From: Dimorphilus gyrociliatus
Taxonomy: Eukaryota > Annelida > Polychaeta > Dinophilidae
Direction of reading: 5' to 3'
NCBI GenBank assembly: GCA_904063045.1
Contig: CAJFCJ010000001.1
Coordinates: forward strand, 2,859,501 to 2,923,500
DNA length: 64,000 nucleotides
Part shown: one piece after another, positions 34,572 through 46,900 of the stretch
How the letters are laid out: the number at the start of each line of letters is the position of its first letter
Position numbering within the stretch: position 1 is the first letter of the stretch
Program-made: the position numbers and the translations under genes
Notes under the pieces: model-generated
Told to the model about the DNA's origin: nothing
What the model saw: only the letters and a program-made list of their open reading frames with translations
Databases searched by the model: none

Positions 34572-37500
34572 TCAGCTTAACGTATGTTTAATAAAGGCCA
34601 TTCCGTGTTTTCTCAAATGCTTAGCCAACACATCTTTATCATCAAACTCCTCTTGACATTCTCTGCAAGATAGAGTTTCTTCTTTCTTCACTGACATACA
34701 CTTTTCACTCTCATTACTATCAATTAGACTAGAGATCATTTGTGGAATTTCCTCTTTTGACGTAGATTTTAGATCAATACTATCTCCAATATCATGAACA
34801 ATAAATACATGTCGCTTTAAACCCGCCACTCCAACGAAATTTAAGCCACAATAAGTACATTGAACAACATGATCAATTGTTTGAACAGCATGCTTCCTTA
34901 TATGAATAATAAAATCCTCTGAATTTTTCGTTTCAAATGAGCATCTTGCGCAAATTCTTTTACCTTTTGAAAAAGATAAAAGTCGAACATCATTTGCTGA
35001 TAAACTGGTTGACAAATCTTCTTTGCCATTCTCGATAAAATCCGCCAATTCCTCCTTTGTTAAATTTTTATCATGAAAAGTTAATAAATGTTGGCGAAGT
35101 TTGTCCTTTTTGGCAAATGTTTTAGATTTTCCGCAAATATTACAAATTAATTGAGTTATTTGTTGGCGAACTCTTCCCAAATGTTCAAATGATAAATGTT
35201 CATCCAAATAGTTTCTATTAGAAAATGATGAATTACATAAATGACAAATTGCTGGATAATTTTTATTGTGACATGTAGATTCGTGTTCTCCAAGTTCTCT
35301 CCAACTTAAATATTTTTCGCCACATTCAAAACATATTTTCTTACCGATTTTTTCCATGCTTGCTGTAGCCTGGGAGGAAAATAGCATTGTGTTAAAGACG
35401 CGAAATCCGTGATAATTTATAAGTTACGATTTTTATAAATAACTTTAAATTGCCACTATCGTTCGTTATATTAAATATATATTTTGTTTTATCTTTTTGG
35501 TTAAATACTTACAGGTTTATTGGTCTTTTTCTCCATTGGCTTTACTTTTAAAATCGGTTGATACGGTTGAATATCTTGAGATATTCCATCATGCTTCTCT
35601 TTCATATGAATTTTATAAGCATCATTTGTACGGAAAGCAATTAAGCAGAAATCGCATTGTTCGTGAGTAAACTCTTTTACCTTTGGATAGGTGAAAGCTT
35701 TTTCATCTTTATTTTTAGGACAAGTTGCCACGTGCTCTTTTAAGCATTTCTCATTCTGCTCAACGTAATTTGATCCGCATACTGGGCACATAAAGAGACA
35801 AAGTTGAAAATCATGTGTCTGCTTCAGATGATGACGAAAATCTTCATAGCTAAGAAAACCCTTAGGGCAAATATAGCAGGAATAAAATACAACTAAATTT
35901 TGCTTAGCATGAGTTGCCATATGCATTGTATAGGAATGACGCTGAACAAATAACTTCTTAGGACAGAAGATACAGGAATAAGCTTTAGTAGTAGATTCAA
36001 TATTCATATCTTTATGATCCTTATGGTGATTTGTCATATGCTCTGCAAATCTACTTCCGACAGGAGTTTCACCGTGAACTTTTATTGCAACCGGGCACAA
36101 TGGACATTTCCGCAAAAGGCTGTCATGATTGAAAGATAGATGATCTATATAATGAGAAAAATCGTCAAACAATGATCCACAATCTGTTAAGAGAAAAAAA
36201 AAACAATTTATAAAAACAACTTCAGTTCCAAAATTAGAAAAAACTGTACCTGGAAAATGACAAATAAATTTCATTCTTCTAGAATTGTGATGGCACGTGA
36301 GATAGTAATGTTTTGTTAATATTTCCAAATCTCGAACAATGAGACCGCATTCTGGGCAGGAAGAATATGAAGAGACATTGTCATCAATTTCCTTCTTTTC
36401 CCTTTTTCCCACGTATTGGCAGGTGTTCATATGAGCTATTAGTGCACACTTTGATCCAAACAATTGTTGACAATGGGGACACTAAAATAACAAATGAGCC
36501 ACACGTTACAAAAATGTAATAACAACTTTTAACTTTTAATGTCGTTAACTCCTCTAACAATTATAAGATTATTACCTGACTCCTTGCCTGCTCTTCTGGT
36601 TCACCTCTAAGATGGCTTTTCAAATCATCAACAGTTGCACTACAGTACAGACATTTTCCTCTAATTGATGGTTTATCCGTATTAGAGAAATAAGATATAT
36701 CTAATTTGTTGTCTTGGGAAGAAATACCACTATCTAAATGCCATTTGACTGACATTTGTAAAATTCCAGATTTCCAGTCAGTATGATGGCCCTTTAAATG
36801 AGACAATATTGAACAAACATTATGAACAATTAACATTTTGTCACAACGATGACAGATTAATCCTAATTCGAAAGAATGCTTTTCATGCTGATTTAAAGCT
36901 GATTCGTTGGTGAATCTAAAAGTACACTTTCGACAAGGTTTTGATGCTGATAAGCTACCATCGTTTTCTGGCTTTTCTCCAATTTTTTCCATATAATTAT
37001 GAAATAAAGATGTAAAATGTTCCATGTCTTTTTTTCTACTAGACTTGGGTAAATATAAACTTTCTGGTGCTACTTTACAAGGACTCTTTTTCTCCGAATC
37101 AGTCGATGCTTTCTCTAATCTTGGAGCAAGTTTTGGTTGACCTCCAGCTGCTGTTGTTGGTATTAGTAATAATTGTCTTCTCTAAAAGTTTAAGGAAATA
37201 CGTTAAATCCTGCCAAAAAACATAAATTAAAACAATTTACTGACTTGATTTGGAACATTTGTTGGACCAGGAACTAAAAGGAATTGATTTTGTACGGGAA
37301 CTTGGTTTCCAGGAAGCCTAAGCAGAGACATTCCGCTGGTGGGTAAACGATTGGGCGACTGTCCAGGTTGTTGAACTATTAAATAGGTTCCTTTATTTTG
37401 GTTGTTTAATGAATTAACTACCGAAATATTCTGGGTTTGAGGTAAAATTTGAGATACGCCACCAGATTTGGTTTTTGACTGTTCAACTCTAGCTATTTTT

Positions 37501-37757
37501 AATTTGTCAATCTTTAGTTGTTTATCTGAAGGAATCTCTGACCAATCAACATCTTCACCCTCTTGACCACTCTGATCAAAGTCCGCGGACTCGCTATCAG
37601 CCTTCCTCTTAAGAGATTTGAAAGAATCATTAGACTCATCCTCAAGAATTTCTATCCGATCATCAATAGAAGATTGACTTGAAGAGGATGAAGTTGGAAT
37701 GCTATCCAAATCGCTGCACGAATTATCGGATTCATCTTTTTTCTCATCTTCTTCCAT
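34572..37757 (-). CDS. Multi C2H2 zinc-finger protein (ZNF532/592/687-like)
   Basis: Nuclear DNA- or chromatin-binding protein of 939 aa from five in-phase exons: 37757-37245, 37181-36576, 36481-36250, 36183-35513 and 35369-34572. The N-terminal 260 residues are disordered: acidic and Ser-rich, with a KRK motif and Gln/Pro-rich stretches. About a dozen C2H2-type fingers follow, several irregular, spaced through the remainder (CRKC, CPHC, CPEC, CPLC, CIFC, CYIC, CPVC, CDFC, CFEC, CHLC, CNIC, CARC, CTYC, CREC). The layout of a long disordered leader and dispersed atypical fingers suggests the ZNF592/ZNF687 family, but this is tentative. The first donor, GTCAGT, is unusual and was chosen on phase. 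The ATG at 37757 is the first in frame. Confidence 0.75.
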
Positions 37758-40700
37758 GTTTAAGACCACTCAATCTGTGAAGATTAAAATAGAAGATTCT
37801 TGTTTGAACTCTCGTAATAGATTGATATCAAGTCTATTTGAAATTATAAAATCAGCAGTTAAGCGATAATTCCAAGTTTTAAAAAGTATAACGCTAGACT
37901 TTGTCTAGAATATCGATCAATTCTTAAATTTTTTATAACAATTTTCTATTATAAGATATTAACTATATAAAAGTGTTTAGTTACCATTGGTTACAAGAGA
38001 TAATTAAGTATTCATTTAATGAATTGCATACCAAATCGGATGCTTTACAAATCCTTTTCAGTCTATGTAAACAATTGGTTTGTAGTATATATTGCAATGG
38101 AGATGACACTACCAGTAGTTTATCGATTTCCGTCAATAATAATAAAAGTGAATTTTTTACGGTATCTTAGTATTTCACATTTGTATACATTGATGCTAAC
38201 AGTAATTTTCTCAGAGTCGCATCCACTGGTAGGCCGATGAGAATATTTACTTTCAATTTCTATCGAAAAAATTCTTAAAATCAAATTTATCGATATTTTA
38301 GATAATAGAATATTCTATATTCAATTATTTATGTACAAATTGAATATCTGGTAAAATACCGCTTTTAGTTCCAGCAGAAGCAGCGTAGAACTTCGAGAAA
38401 AAACGTTGTTTTAGGATGATCACGTGATTTCGGTCTTTAGTATCCCAGAATTCTGGGAAACTTTAGCCAATCATCATAGCCAGCGATTCCTGAATAGTCC
38501 CAAAGTTGTTGACGATTGGATGTTTCAGCAGCTCTACGCATGCGCTCTTCCTGAATTTTACTCCATTAGGATTGGTTTCGACAATTCAAATCTCCAACAT
38601 GGGTGGAAGCCAAAAAGTGTCAGCAGGTGTACAGAATTTAGCGTTTCACCTTCGGAGAAGTCTAATATACAACCTCATATCGTGATGATGAAGCTTATGA
38701 TGGTGAGAATACTCATGTTATATACTTCAGTAAATACTTATAGTTAACATGATGAACTTTGTCAGTATAATTTAATGATTTAGTGATTATTAGACTAATC
38801 TTCTCTCTGACTCGCAAAGTTTTGATGTTACTTTCACTGACTTTTAATGAAACTCATAGATTTTTTTATTGTTTGCTAGGACTTGCCCAAGGGAACAGGC
38901 TGATCTCTATCATTTTGTTACATATCCTACGGTAAATATTCAATATATGAAACAAACAAATGTGACATTAGCAAATATGATGAAAGTGCAGGGGTCCTGA
39001 AAGCAGTACAGATGTGACTGCAAGTTCAGGAATGATTTTGATATTTGCGTGTGGTGAATATCAATTAATTCCTAAGCTGAAAAGCAGAATCTGATAAAAC
39101 AGTCCATATAACAACAAATCCTACATTTGCCTTCTCCGCCTGTAATGAGTTTATTTTCAGGGAAAGTGAAATGACAACGACTGATCCGCCATTTTAATAG
39201 AATTCGAAAGAAGTTAATGTGCTCTTTTCGTTCCTTCTATTGAGAAGACTAACTTCTAAGAAGTAAATAATTTGAATATATAGTAAAATAGAATTAACTG
39301 ATACGATTTTCTTTCGTATAAGGAAAGACAGCAGAGCAGGGACAGCAAAATTGAAACACGTGGGAACGATAAAACACCATTATATGGCATAATAGTCCTT
39401 TTGATGGCGCAAAATCCCTAAATACTGATCATAGATATACAATTGCCGTAGAAACTTAATTAGAGGAAAACATGAAGAAGAATAGTGGTGCAAGCAGATT
39501 ACTGAAGATTCTATAAGCTTATACCAAAGTGGAAATGGCGGCAACCAAAATTACTCTAGAATAGAAAAACTAAGTAAAGAAATAGATATTCGGTAAATAA
39601 CAATATCTTACGAATAGACCAGACAATTTTCTGGGCCATCCTTAAAGAAAACAATGAAAAACATGCACCAATAGGTTATGGAGGAGCAATAATTTGAGGA
39701 TGTATGATACTCTTCTGCGCATTTCCCGAATTAAAAAGCTACTATATCAGAGAGTAGCAAACTGTATATCTCTCCTTGAAAAAGCGTTATTGAATGCCCC
39801 TTGTCATAAGGCACACTTAATACTCTACCTTGACGAGCTTACTCCCATTGAGAAGACCTGAAATATTTAAAAAATTTGCAATATGACGTTCTACATTTCA
39901 CGAAAAAATGATTTTGTGGATAAGAGAAATAAGTAACTCTTAGCAAATGTACTACTCAAAGCAAAGGACTGAATTTTGTTAATATAATAGCTTAAAATAA
40001 ATTAAAAATGCACTGATTGTCCTTTAAAGTAGCCCTTAGAAAAAAAGATAACGTATGAAACAGTTCTGCGAACATTGTATGTATATACGTTGACTAATGC
40101 TATTATCATAACTGCTATTCTTTTTATTAAAATAAATGGGGCGATAATTTCCCCAAAATTAACTTGGCATTGAAGTCAATCTAGCAATCATTTCTATTTA
40201 AATCTATTTATTGTATAGACGGAACGTAAAACATTTCGAAGTAGAAAACTAGAAAGTCACAGGAAGCAAACCGGGTGTGAAATCTAGTCTACATGAACTC
40301 TCAATTGACCTTCAATATAATAATATATAAAGGAAAAAATCAGGTCATGTACATGTCTTCAATGTCTTTTCAAAACAAGAAATACAGTATAATAGACCAG
40401 ATTCTAAAAAATGTGAAATTTGGTTCTATAAGAAAATCTATCAGTGTGTATTCGTGTAAAATAAAAACTTTGAACCGCTATATAGTATTAGGCCTAGGTG
40501 TAAATATATATTTATTTATTGGTAAATTAAATTGCACTCTGGCATATCAATGGGATACATTTGTTTTAATTTAAGTGCAAAATGTGTAGGAGTAATCTAT
40601 AGTACAAGTTTCATTAGCAAATTAGATAAAAAAAACCATATATCTTTTTAAACGCAATTTTAATATAATAATCCGATTCTATATTATCTTTCTCTTACTA

Positions 40701-41138
40701 ATAACTAAACAAATACGTTTAAAGATAAAAAGAATATTATGAACAGCAGCATTTTTCATTATTTTATCATTAAACTAATACAGTATACTTTATACATTTA
40801 AAAATTGATTACAATTTAAAAAAGAGAACAACATCTTGCATTCCTGCCTCCTTGCCATTTCATCCCCCCCCCCTTCCTCCCCCTTCTCCTTTTCACTTTT
40901 TTTTGTATTGTTTTGTGTTGAAAAGATGCTATTTCAGAAGAAACACAATAATTGTTAACAGTTAAAAGTTGTTATTACAAACTTTTCCAAGGTTAGAAAA
41001 CAGGCGCAGACGTGCATAGTGCTTAGAGTGGCTATAAAAAGGAGCTGTTTGTTCAGTTTAAGTTAGAAAATCTGTTGAATAGAGACAAACTTTGGTAGTT
41101 TGTCGTTTTTTTGTTTTTTATAATATAAAAGCTTGAAG
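37758..41138. other. 3.4-kb unexplained intergenic region
   Basis: Longest gene-free stretch here. 38340-40000 is less AT-rich and almost free of TA microsatellites compared with other spacers. It has CGCATGCGC at 38537-38545 (NRF1-like) and YY1-like GCCGCCAT/ATGGCGGC patches near 39186 and 39534. Short ORFs (38424-38747 on plus; about 39655-39862 on plus) show no family features or splice-supported extension. Could hold a noncoding transcript, a decayed gene or an old transposon; nothing proves any of these. Confidence 0.4.
41033..41040 (+). promoter_or_regulatory. TATA box
   Basis: TATAAAAA about 100 bp upstream of the start codon of the secreted basic protein, with an initiator-like TTCAGTT at 41052-41058. 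The spacing is slightly short for a classic TATA/Inr pair; the transcription start may lie a few bases further on. Confidence 0.5.
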
Positions 41139-41831
41139 ATGAAATTAAGTATATTTATATTTATGCTTGTTTACCTTGTTCTGAGTAGCCAGGAAGGTGA
41201 CGCCGAGTTGTCACGTCATCATTTTGGTTCTAATCATGATGGCTATAATAATAATCGTGATAATGGTCATGATAATGAACGGCACCATCGTTTTGGAGAA
41301 GAGAAATGGGAGAGAAGATTTGCAGCTTCTGATGGCGATTTGGAAAGAAACCACTGGGAACCTGATCGAATGTATGCTAACCCACCCAGCCGTTTACTAT
41401 GGAAAAGAAGATGGAACAACAGTTCAGACGGACATTTATTTCATTCTAAGCATGTATACAGAAAATTATTCAAAGCAATTATAAGACGACCCGAAATTTT
41501 GGATTATTTGTTCAAGACTTTAAATATTTCCGATAGTGTAAATTCAACAGTTTCTTTCAATAACATGAGTCAAAATGGTACAAGACTGACCAACACCACG
41601 ACGAATAGCACAAGTGTGACTGATCAACCTCGTACGCAAAATATGTGGAAATCTTTCAAACTTCGTCGGAGGTTGCTTCATTCGCGAGATCATAAAGGTG
41701 GATGTGGACATTTAGGTAAAAAACATAGGAGACATCATTCCCGTAGAGCCTTCAAAAGACACCACTTGGAATCGAGAAGAGAACATATGAGACAACGCAA
41801 TATCAAGCGTCGTTTTGATATTCCTGTATAA
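41139..41831 (+). CDS. Secreted His/Arg-rich protein, unknown family
   Basis: Intronless frame of 230 aa. A clear signal peptide (about residues 1-23: basic start, hydrophobic core, small residues before the expected cut) is followed by a hydrophilic product rich in His, Arg and Asn, with several Asn-X-Ser/Thr sites in the middle and a very basic C-terminal third. Many dibasic or tribasic sites (KRR, RRR, KK, KR) could be prohormone-convertase sites, and GHLGKK contains a Gly followed by two Lys, the form of an amidation signal. Only one cysteine is visible. It could be a peptide precursor, an antimicrobial-type secretory protein or a matrix protein; no family is recognised. A TATA box precedes it, rare at the other genes here. 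Confidence 0.7.
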   Translation: MKLSIFIFMLVYLVLSSQEGDAELSRHHFGSNHDGYNNNRDNGHDNERHHRFGEEKWERRFAASDGDLERNHWEPDRMYANPPSRLLWKRRWNNSSDGHLFHSKHVYRKLFKAIIRRPEILDYLFKTLNISDSVNSTVSFNNMSQNGTRLTNTTTNSTSVTDQPRTQNMWKSFKLRRRLLHSRDHKGGCGHLGKKHRRHHSRRAFKRHHLESRREHMRQRNIKRRFDIPV

Positions 41832-42280
41832 ATCAGATTGATTGTTATTTTAACTAATACAATTTTAAAATAATCATTGCAATAGAAGTTAAAAGATGTG
41901 ATATTATTTCTATATTTTTCTATTGCAGATTATTACTATTATTATTGATTATAATTAATACAATAAACTTTTCCTGCGCAAAAATTCTATGCTATTTGAC
42001 TATATTAAACAGTAGTATTATTTAGCTAGCTAATGATTGTTTGTCTTGTATGTACAGTTATTATATATCATATACCAAGTAATATTGTACTTTTGAAGAA
42101 ATACAGTAGATACAGCAAACTTACAAACTTAAAACAAAGATCCCTTGATTCTATATATTCTGCCTATATATTCAGTAAATATGAATATTAAAAATACCAC
42201 TTAGAGTGTTGTAGTATAACTGACAGGTTAAAATATTCATACGTTGCTTAGAAATAATTTCCAAAAAAATTCAAAATTTA

Positions 42281-42295
42281 CCACTAGATGTCACT
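42281..42295 (+). promoter_or_regulatory. CTCF-like motif
   Basis: CCACTAGATGTCACT, one mismatch from CCASYAGRKGGCRSY, 88-102 bp upstream of the NDUFA1 start codon. Confidence 0.4.
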
Positions 42296-42327
42296 CAATT
42301 ATTTTACAAAATGTTTGCGGGACTAGC

Positions 42328-42341
42328 ACAAGGTCAAGGTT
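42328..42341 (+). promoter_or_regulatory. ERR-like nuclear receptor element
   Basis: ACAAGGTCAAGGTT contains two overlapping extended half-sites of the TNAAGGTCA type used by oestrogen-related receptors, about 45 bp upstream of NDUFA1. ERR is a known activator of respiratory-chain genes in animals; binding here is inferred. Confidence 0.4.
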
Positions 42342-42382
42342 GAGTTCAAGATCGTCGGACTTGGAATAAATATATTGTTAAA

Positions 42383-42994
42383 ATGTGGTATGAAATAATC
42401 CCAGCAGCCACTCTAGTTGTTGGTCTCTTAACTGTACCCCATTATGTAGCCGGTGCGGCCAACTGGCTATTCCACAATCGTCATGTAAGTAAGATATTCA
42501 CTTGTGTTAAATGACATTCGACAGACATTGTTTTTAGTTGAGAGCAAGAGACTGGGAACAACATCCAGATTACTTTCACTGGTATCTTCGTGATAGAAGA
42601 CTAACTGGTAGTGAATATAAACCCACTGTGAGTATGATCGGACAAATACCCTATAATTTTAACATGTTATTTCTTCGAAGAACATGGACATAGTAGTTTT
42701 TTTTACTAAATCTATAAAGAAAAATAGTTTTAAAAGTAGTTTCCTTTTCATAAAAGTAAAGAATACTATTATCTAGGATTAATTAAGAAAATGAGCTTGT
42801 GTTACTTTGATTTATTAGCAGATTTATTAAGAGAAAAAAAAGAACAATGATATAGAAATTTGTGCTTTTCATGAGAAATAAACTAGTTTTCTTTTAATAT
42901 TACTATTTATGCTGATAAAATTTTTCTCTACGTATTCTTTTCTTTTTAAAAGGGCCTGGAAGGACTACCAACGTTAAGTGGGAAAGCCGAATAA
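42383..42994 (+). CDS. NDUFA1: NADH dehydrogenase 1 alpha subcomplex subunit 1 (complex I MWFE)
   Basis: Small accessory subunit of mitochondrial complex I. Three in-phase exons: 42383-42484, 42538-42627 and 42953-42994, giving 77 aa (human 70). It begins MWYEIIP, matching the MWFE name motif, with one membrane helix at about 6-24. A hydrophilic part follows with YLRDRRLTG (human MERDRRISG) and the ending GLEGLP. The tail is a few residues longer than in mammals. Confidence 0.93.
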
Positions 42995-43990
42995 TGAAGT
43001 CATTAAGAACTGATTCATTAAACTTGTAAGAAATGACATTAAGTTTTCGAACTTTAGTATAAATAAATACAACAATACACATATGCATTATCTATATAAA
43101 AGGCAATGTATATGACAGCTAAAAGAAAATATATTTGTGAAAGACTAGTAGATTTTTCTTTTACTTATTCTATGATGAGTAATAAAGAAAGATGAAATAG
43201 TTAAAAGCTTAAAATCACTCTCTAAGCCACTGTTTAGTTGTTTATTTTCATATTAACGTACTGTTTTCTAGTTCTCCTTCTATTCTTCATTTTTCTTTAC
43301 GATTATCCTCGACACGTTCTATTTACTTTAAAACATAAAGAAGTATTAAAAAGTTTTATAGAGCTAGTTGTGAATCAATAACTAAATATCTATAATTATA
43401 AATATAAATTGTAAAACTATATTTTTCTTTTACTTATTCATGCAAAAGTAAAATAGAGTTTTCAAGACTACTCATCGAGAATTGCTAATTATTAATATGT
43501 ACGTGTCTACTTTATCAGATTTTCTTAATGCCATACTTTGCACGTGTTACGTAAAATCGAACTACGAACAATTACTAATATATACTCTTGCCATCTCTTC
43601 TGTCTATCTCCCTATCTATAATGGGAAAATGAACATTATTATTTTCATTACTCCTTATGAAATATTCAAAGGAAGAAAAGTTGATATGTCTTTTCTTTTT
43701 AGGTGCTATTCTCTATATAAGATAGATAAATTAAATATTTTATAGCTACTATCTGTTTTAATACATGATTTGAGTTAATGGTATAGTTGATATCTAATTG
43801 TTCTCAGCTAATTAAGTATCGAGTTGTGGCAATTATTAGGCCTAAAAAAATAAAAATGTTATAAACTGAGTGATGATTGGGTGTAATTTAACCGGAAATA
43901 GAATTTTTACGAATATGGCGTTGACACTAGGTAGCGCTTCCAAATAAAGTCTCATGACATATTTCGGATAAGTATAAGTGAGACAGGAGT
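42995..43990. other. Intergenic region upstream of CERT
   Basis: About 1 kb, AT-rich. The last 70 bp hold a CTCF-like site at 43924-43938 (ACACTAGGTAGCGCT). No gene seen; an ORF at 43482-43745 shows no family feature. Confidence 0.5.
43924..43938 (+). promoter_or_regulatory. CTCF-like motif
   Basis: ACACTAGGTAGCGCT matches CCASYAGRKGGCRSY at all but two positions and lies about 55 bp upstream of the CERT start codon. Confidence 0.35.
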
Positions 43991-46900
43991 ATGACGGACG
44001 ACAAAGCCGACGTCCTGAGTTTAACGGATGATGAGGAAAATGAGTTAGAAGATGAACTACCTATAAAGCAAGGAGTGTTAAGTAAATGGACAAACTATAT
44101 CCACGGTTGGCAAGATAGGTTTATAGTGTTAAAATCGGGTACTTTGAGTTATTATAAATCGGAACATGAAACGAAATACGGATGCAGAGGTGCTGTCAGT
44201 CTAGCCAAAGCTATAATAACGGTATTTTCTAACTTTGTAGTATTACCTTCAAAAAAACCGGTGAGTGAGCAGGTGTTCTTTTTTTGTATAGCACCTGGCA
44301 AAATCTTTAAATGAAGTAAAACCAAAAAATTTAAAGCACAATTGAGCATCTTAACATATAAAATCTGATATAATTATTAATTAATATTGAATTCAAGTTA
44401 TTAAAAGTTGAAATGAAGAGGTAATAGTGAAAAAAAATTAACGATAAAACTTTTATAAGTAATATTCCAATATAAAATATCAATATTAGAGAGAGAATAT
44501 AACAAAAAAAAAGAAAAATCTCTAATTTTATTATAGATTTATATATAAAAGATTATTTTTCCTTTTCAAAACAAAAACAAAATATTGATTAATATTTTAA
44601 AACGGGGATTAACTATGTACTCTCTATAATAGATTTTTAATATTACTATAAAAACATTAGAAAAGTACAAGAAAACATTCAATTCGTTTTAAAATTATAA
44701 ATACTAATGTAAATGTAAATATATAAATATATATATATATATAAAGAGTATTCAAATGTATTTCTGCTCATTTAACCGGTTTTTATTTTTACTTATTTTT
44801 AAGTAAATAGTTGTTTTTATCTGATTTCTACTAAAAACATATACACAGTATACACGAATATTAATATTCATTATATTTTTTTTTCATTCTCTACTAGCCT
44901 CACGAATACGATGAATGTCGAGTTGATGTTTCTGTGAATGATTCTGTTTGGTACTTAAGAGCAGAGAATAACTTGGTTAGAAATGAATGGATTGAAGATA
45001 TGGTTGCGCATAAAAAGGAAATTAACGACGCTGATGGAAGCTTAAGAAGGCATGGATCAGTTTTATCTTTAACTTCCGGTACCTCAATGTCCAATGCATC
45101 TACATCGTCGTTTAAGGTTTGTATTAGAAAAATAACTTTTTTCAAAGTCAAATTCAACCAACTATTTAAGGTCAATCGAATGATTTATATCTTTCCGTAT
45201 GTAAATGATAAGGAGATAGCATAAAGTAATATATAATATTAGCTATGAATTATGTAGGTGAATAAATTCTTTTGCAATGCTCATAAGCTCATTTCTATTA
45301 ATGAATCTCTCCAATTTATGGTCCAAATATTATATTAAAGTTATTTTTTTTATATATAAAAAAATGAAAGGAAAAAGACAACTCATTTCCGGAAATTAGC
45401 TTAAATAATATAATTAATTTGTAAATTAATTACGAAAAAGAATAGTTTATAATTAAAATAATTTTATATTAATAAATGAATTTCTAGTAACAATATACTA
45501 ATATATATAAATTTAACGTATAGTATATTGTATATTCTTGATAAAGTATACGCTTTACGGAAGTGATTTTTCCAGAATTTTTCTCTTACGTAAAGAAGAC
45601 GGTTTAAAAACTTCTTTAACGATTTTTTCCCCCTGTTCTCTAAAACAATAATAATAATAATAATCAATAATGGAATGAGTAAAAAAAGAAAAAAATCATA
45701 TAATAATTATATTTGCAGTATTAACTCAATACTGATCGTAGTTGGCCTGGTTTACGTTAGTTTGTTAATGTAATAGCGTAGTTTATTAAAACTTTCTTCT
45801 GTTAGTATAATTCTATGCCTTTCGATGTATGAAAGAGAGAATGAATGAATGAATGACATAAATGACTGAATGAGGAAAAGAAAGAAAAGGAGTAATACTA
45901 TGTAATCAGTTTTAAAGTATGCGTGCGCGGTAAAATGTAAAAATCATTCATGTATAAATCAGGTTTTTGTACTTATTTTCAATGAAACTTGAGAAATATT
46001 AAATAAGATTTCTATTTTTTTTTGTTGATGATAAAAGACACACCTGAATCGATAAGAGAATAATTCCTAGTTTTTATTTTGTCATGACTAATATTAACTA
46101 TGATTCATTCTAATCTCTTATCGATCATTATCAAAGGTACTGATGAATTCCGATGTATCTTTATAAAACTAGAACAATCGTTATATATTTATATTTTTTT
46201 TTAGATACAAAATATCTCCTTTTAATAAAAATAGCCTATCTATTATTGTAATATTGATATTTTGAATTAAATAATTAATTTTCAATTTTTTTATTACTTT
46301 TAAAGAGGGGAAGAGGATTAAGAGAGAGATTATTAGAAATTGAAACGTTTAGGGATATACTCTGTCGTCAAGTTGAAGGGTTGCAAAACTATTTCGATGC
46401 TTGCGCTTCGGCAGTTCAACACGGTGTAATAGAAGACCGTAAGTGACTACTTTTTTTAGTATTAATCTGTTTTCTCCATCTTTCTTACCTTTAATTTAAC
46501 TTATATAGTGGAAGATATTGGCGATCCTGATGAAAATCCACAGAATAATGTTGTTAACGGCTATTCTAGTGAAACAACGTCACCTTTTATGCCATTTTCC
46601 GTTTCTAAAAGCTCAAAAGATATAGCCAGCATCCTTCGGCAGCATGGAGCTCACGCTATTGATTTTAAGGGTGAATCCAATACTTTCAAGGCAACCACGG
46701 CCGGTATTATGTCTACTTTGTCTCATTGTATTGAAATAATGAATCAAAGAGAAGAAGCGTGGAGGAAGAGATTAGATAAGGAAATGGAAAAGAGAAAAAA
46801 ATATCAAGAAGCCTATAAGCAGGAATTATTGAGGGAACAGCAAGTTCCAAAGACCGGTCTCTTTTCTAGCCCAGATTACGAGGAAGGTCCTCACTCTAAG

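Larger units (their letters stand above)
41832..42382. promoter_or_regulatory. Spacer and promoter region of NDUFA1
   Basis: 551 bp. The distal part is AT-rich 3' sequence of the preceding gene (AATAAA near 41960). The last 100 bp before the NDUFA1 start contain a CTCF-like site and a nuclear-receptor half-site pair, listed separately. Confidence 0.5.

Noticed and set aside
38424-38747. 107-codon plus-strand ORF in the large spacer
   Set aside because: No family features, no supporting splice phase and no neighbouring exon; ORFs of this size are expected by chance in a less AT-rich patch.
43482-43745. 87-codon ORF upstream of CERT
   Set aside because: AT-rich chance frame with no signal peptide, domain or splice context.
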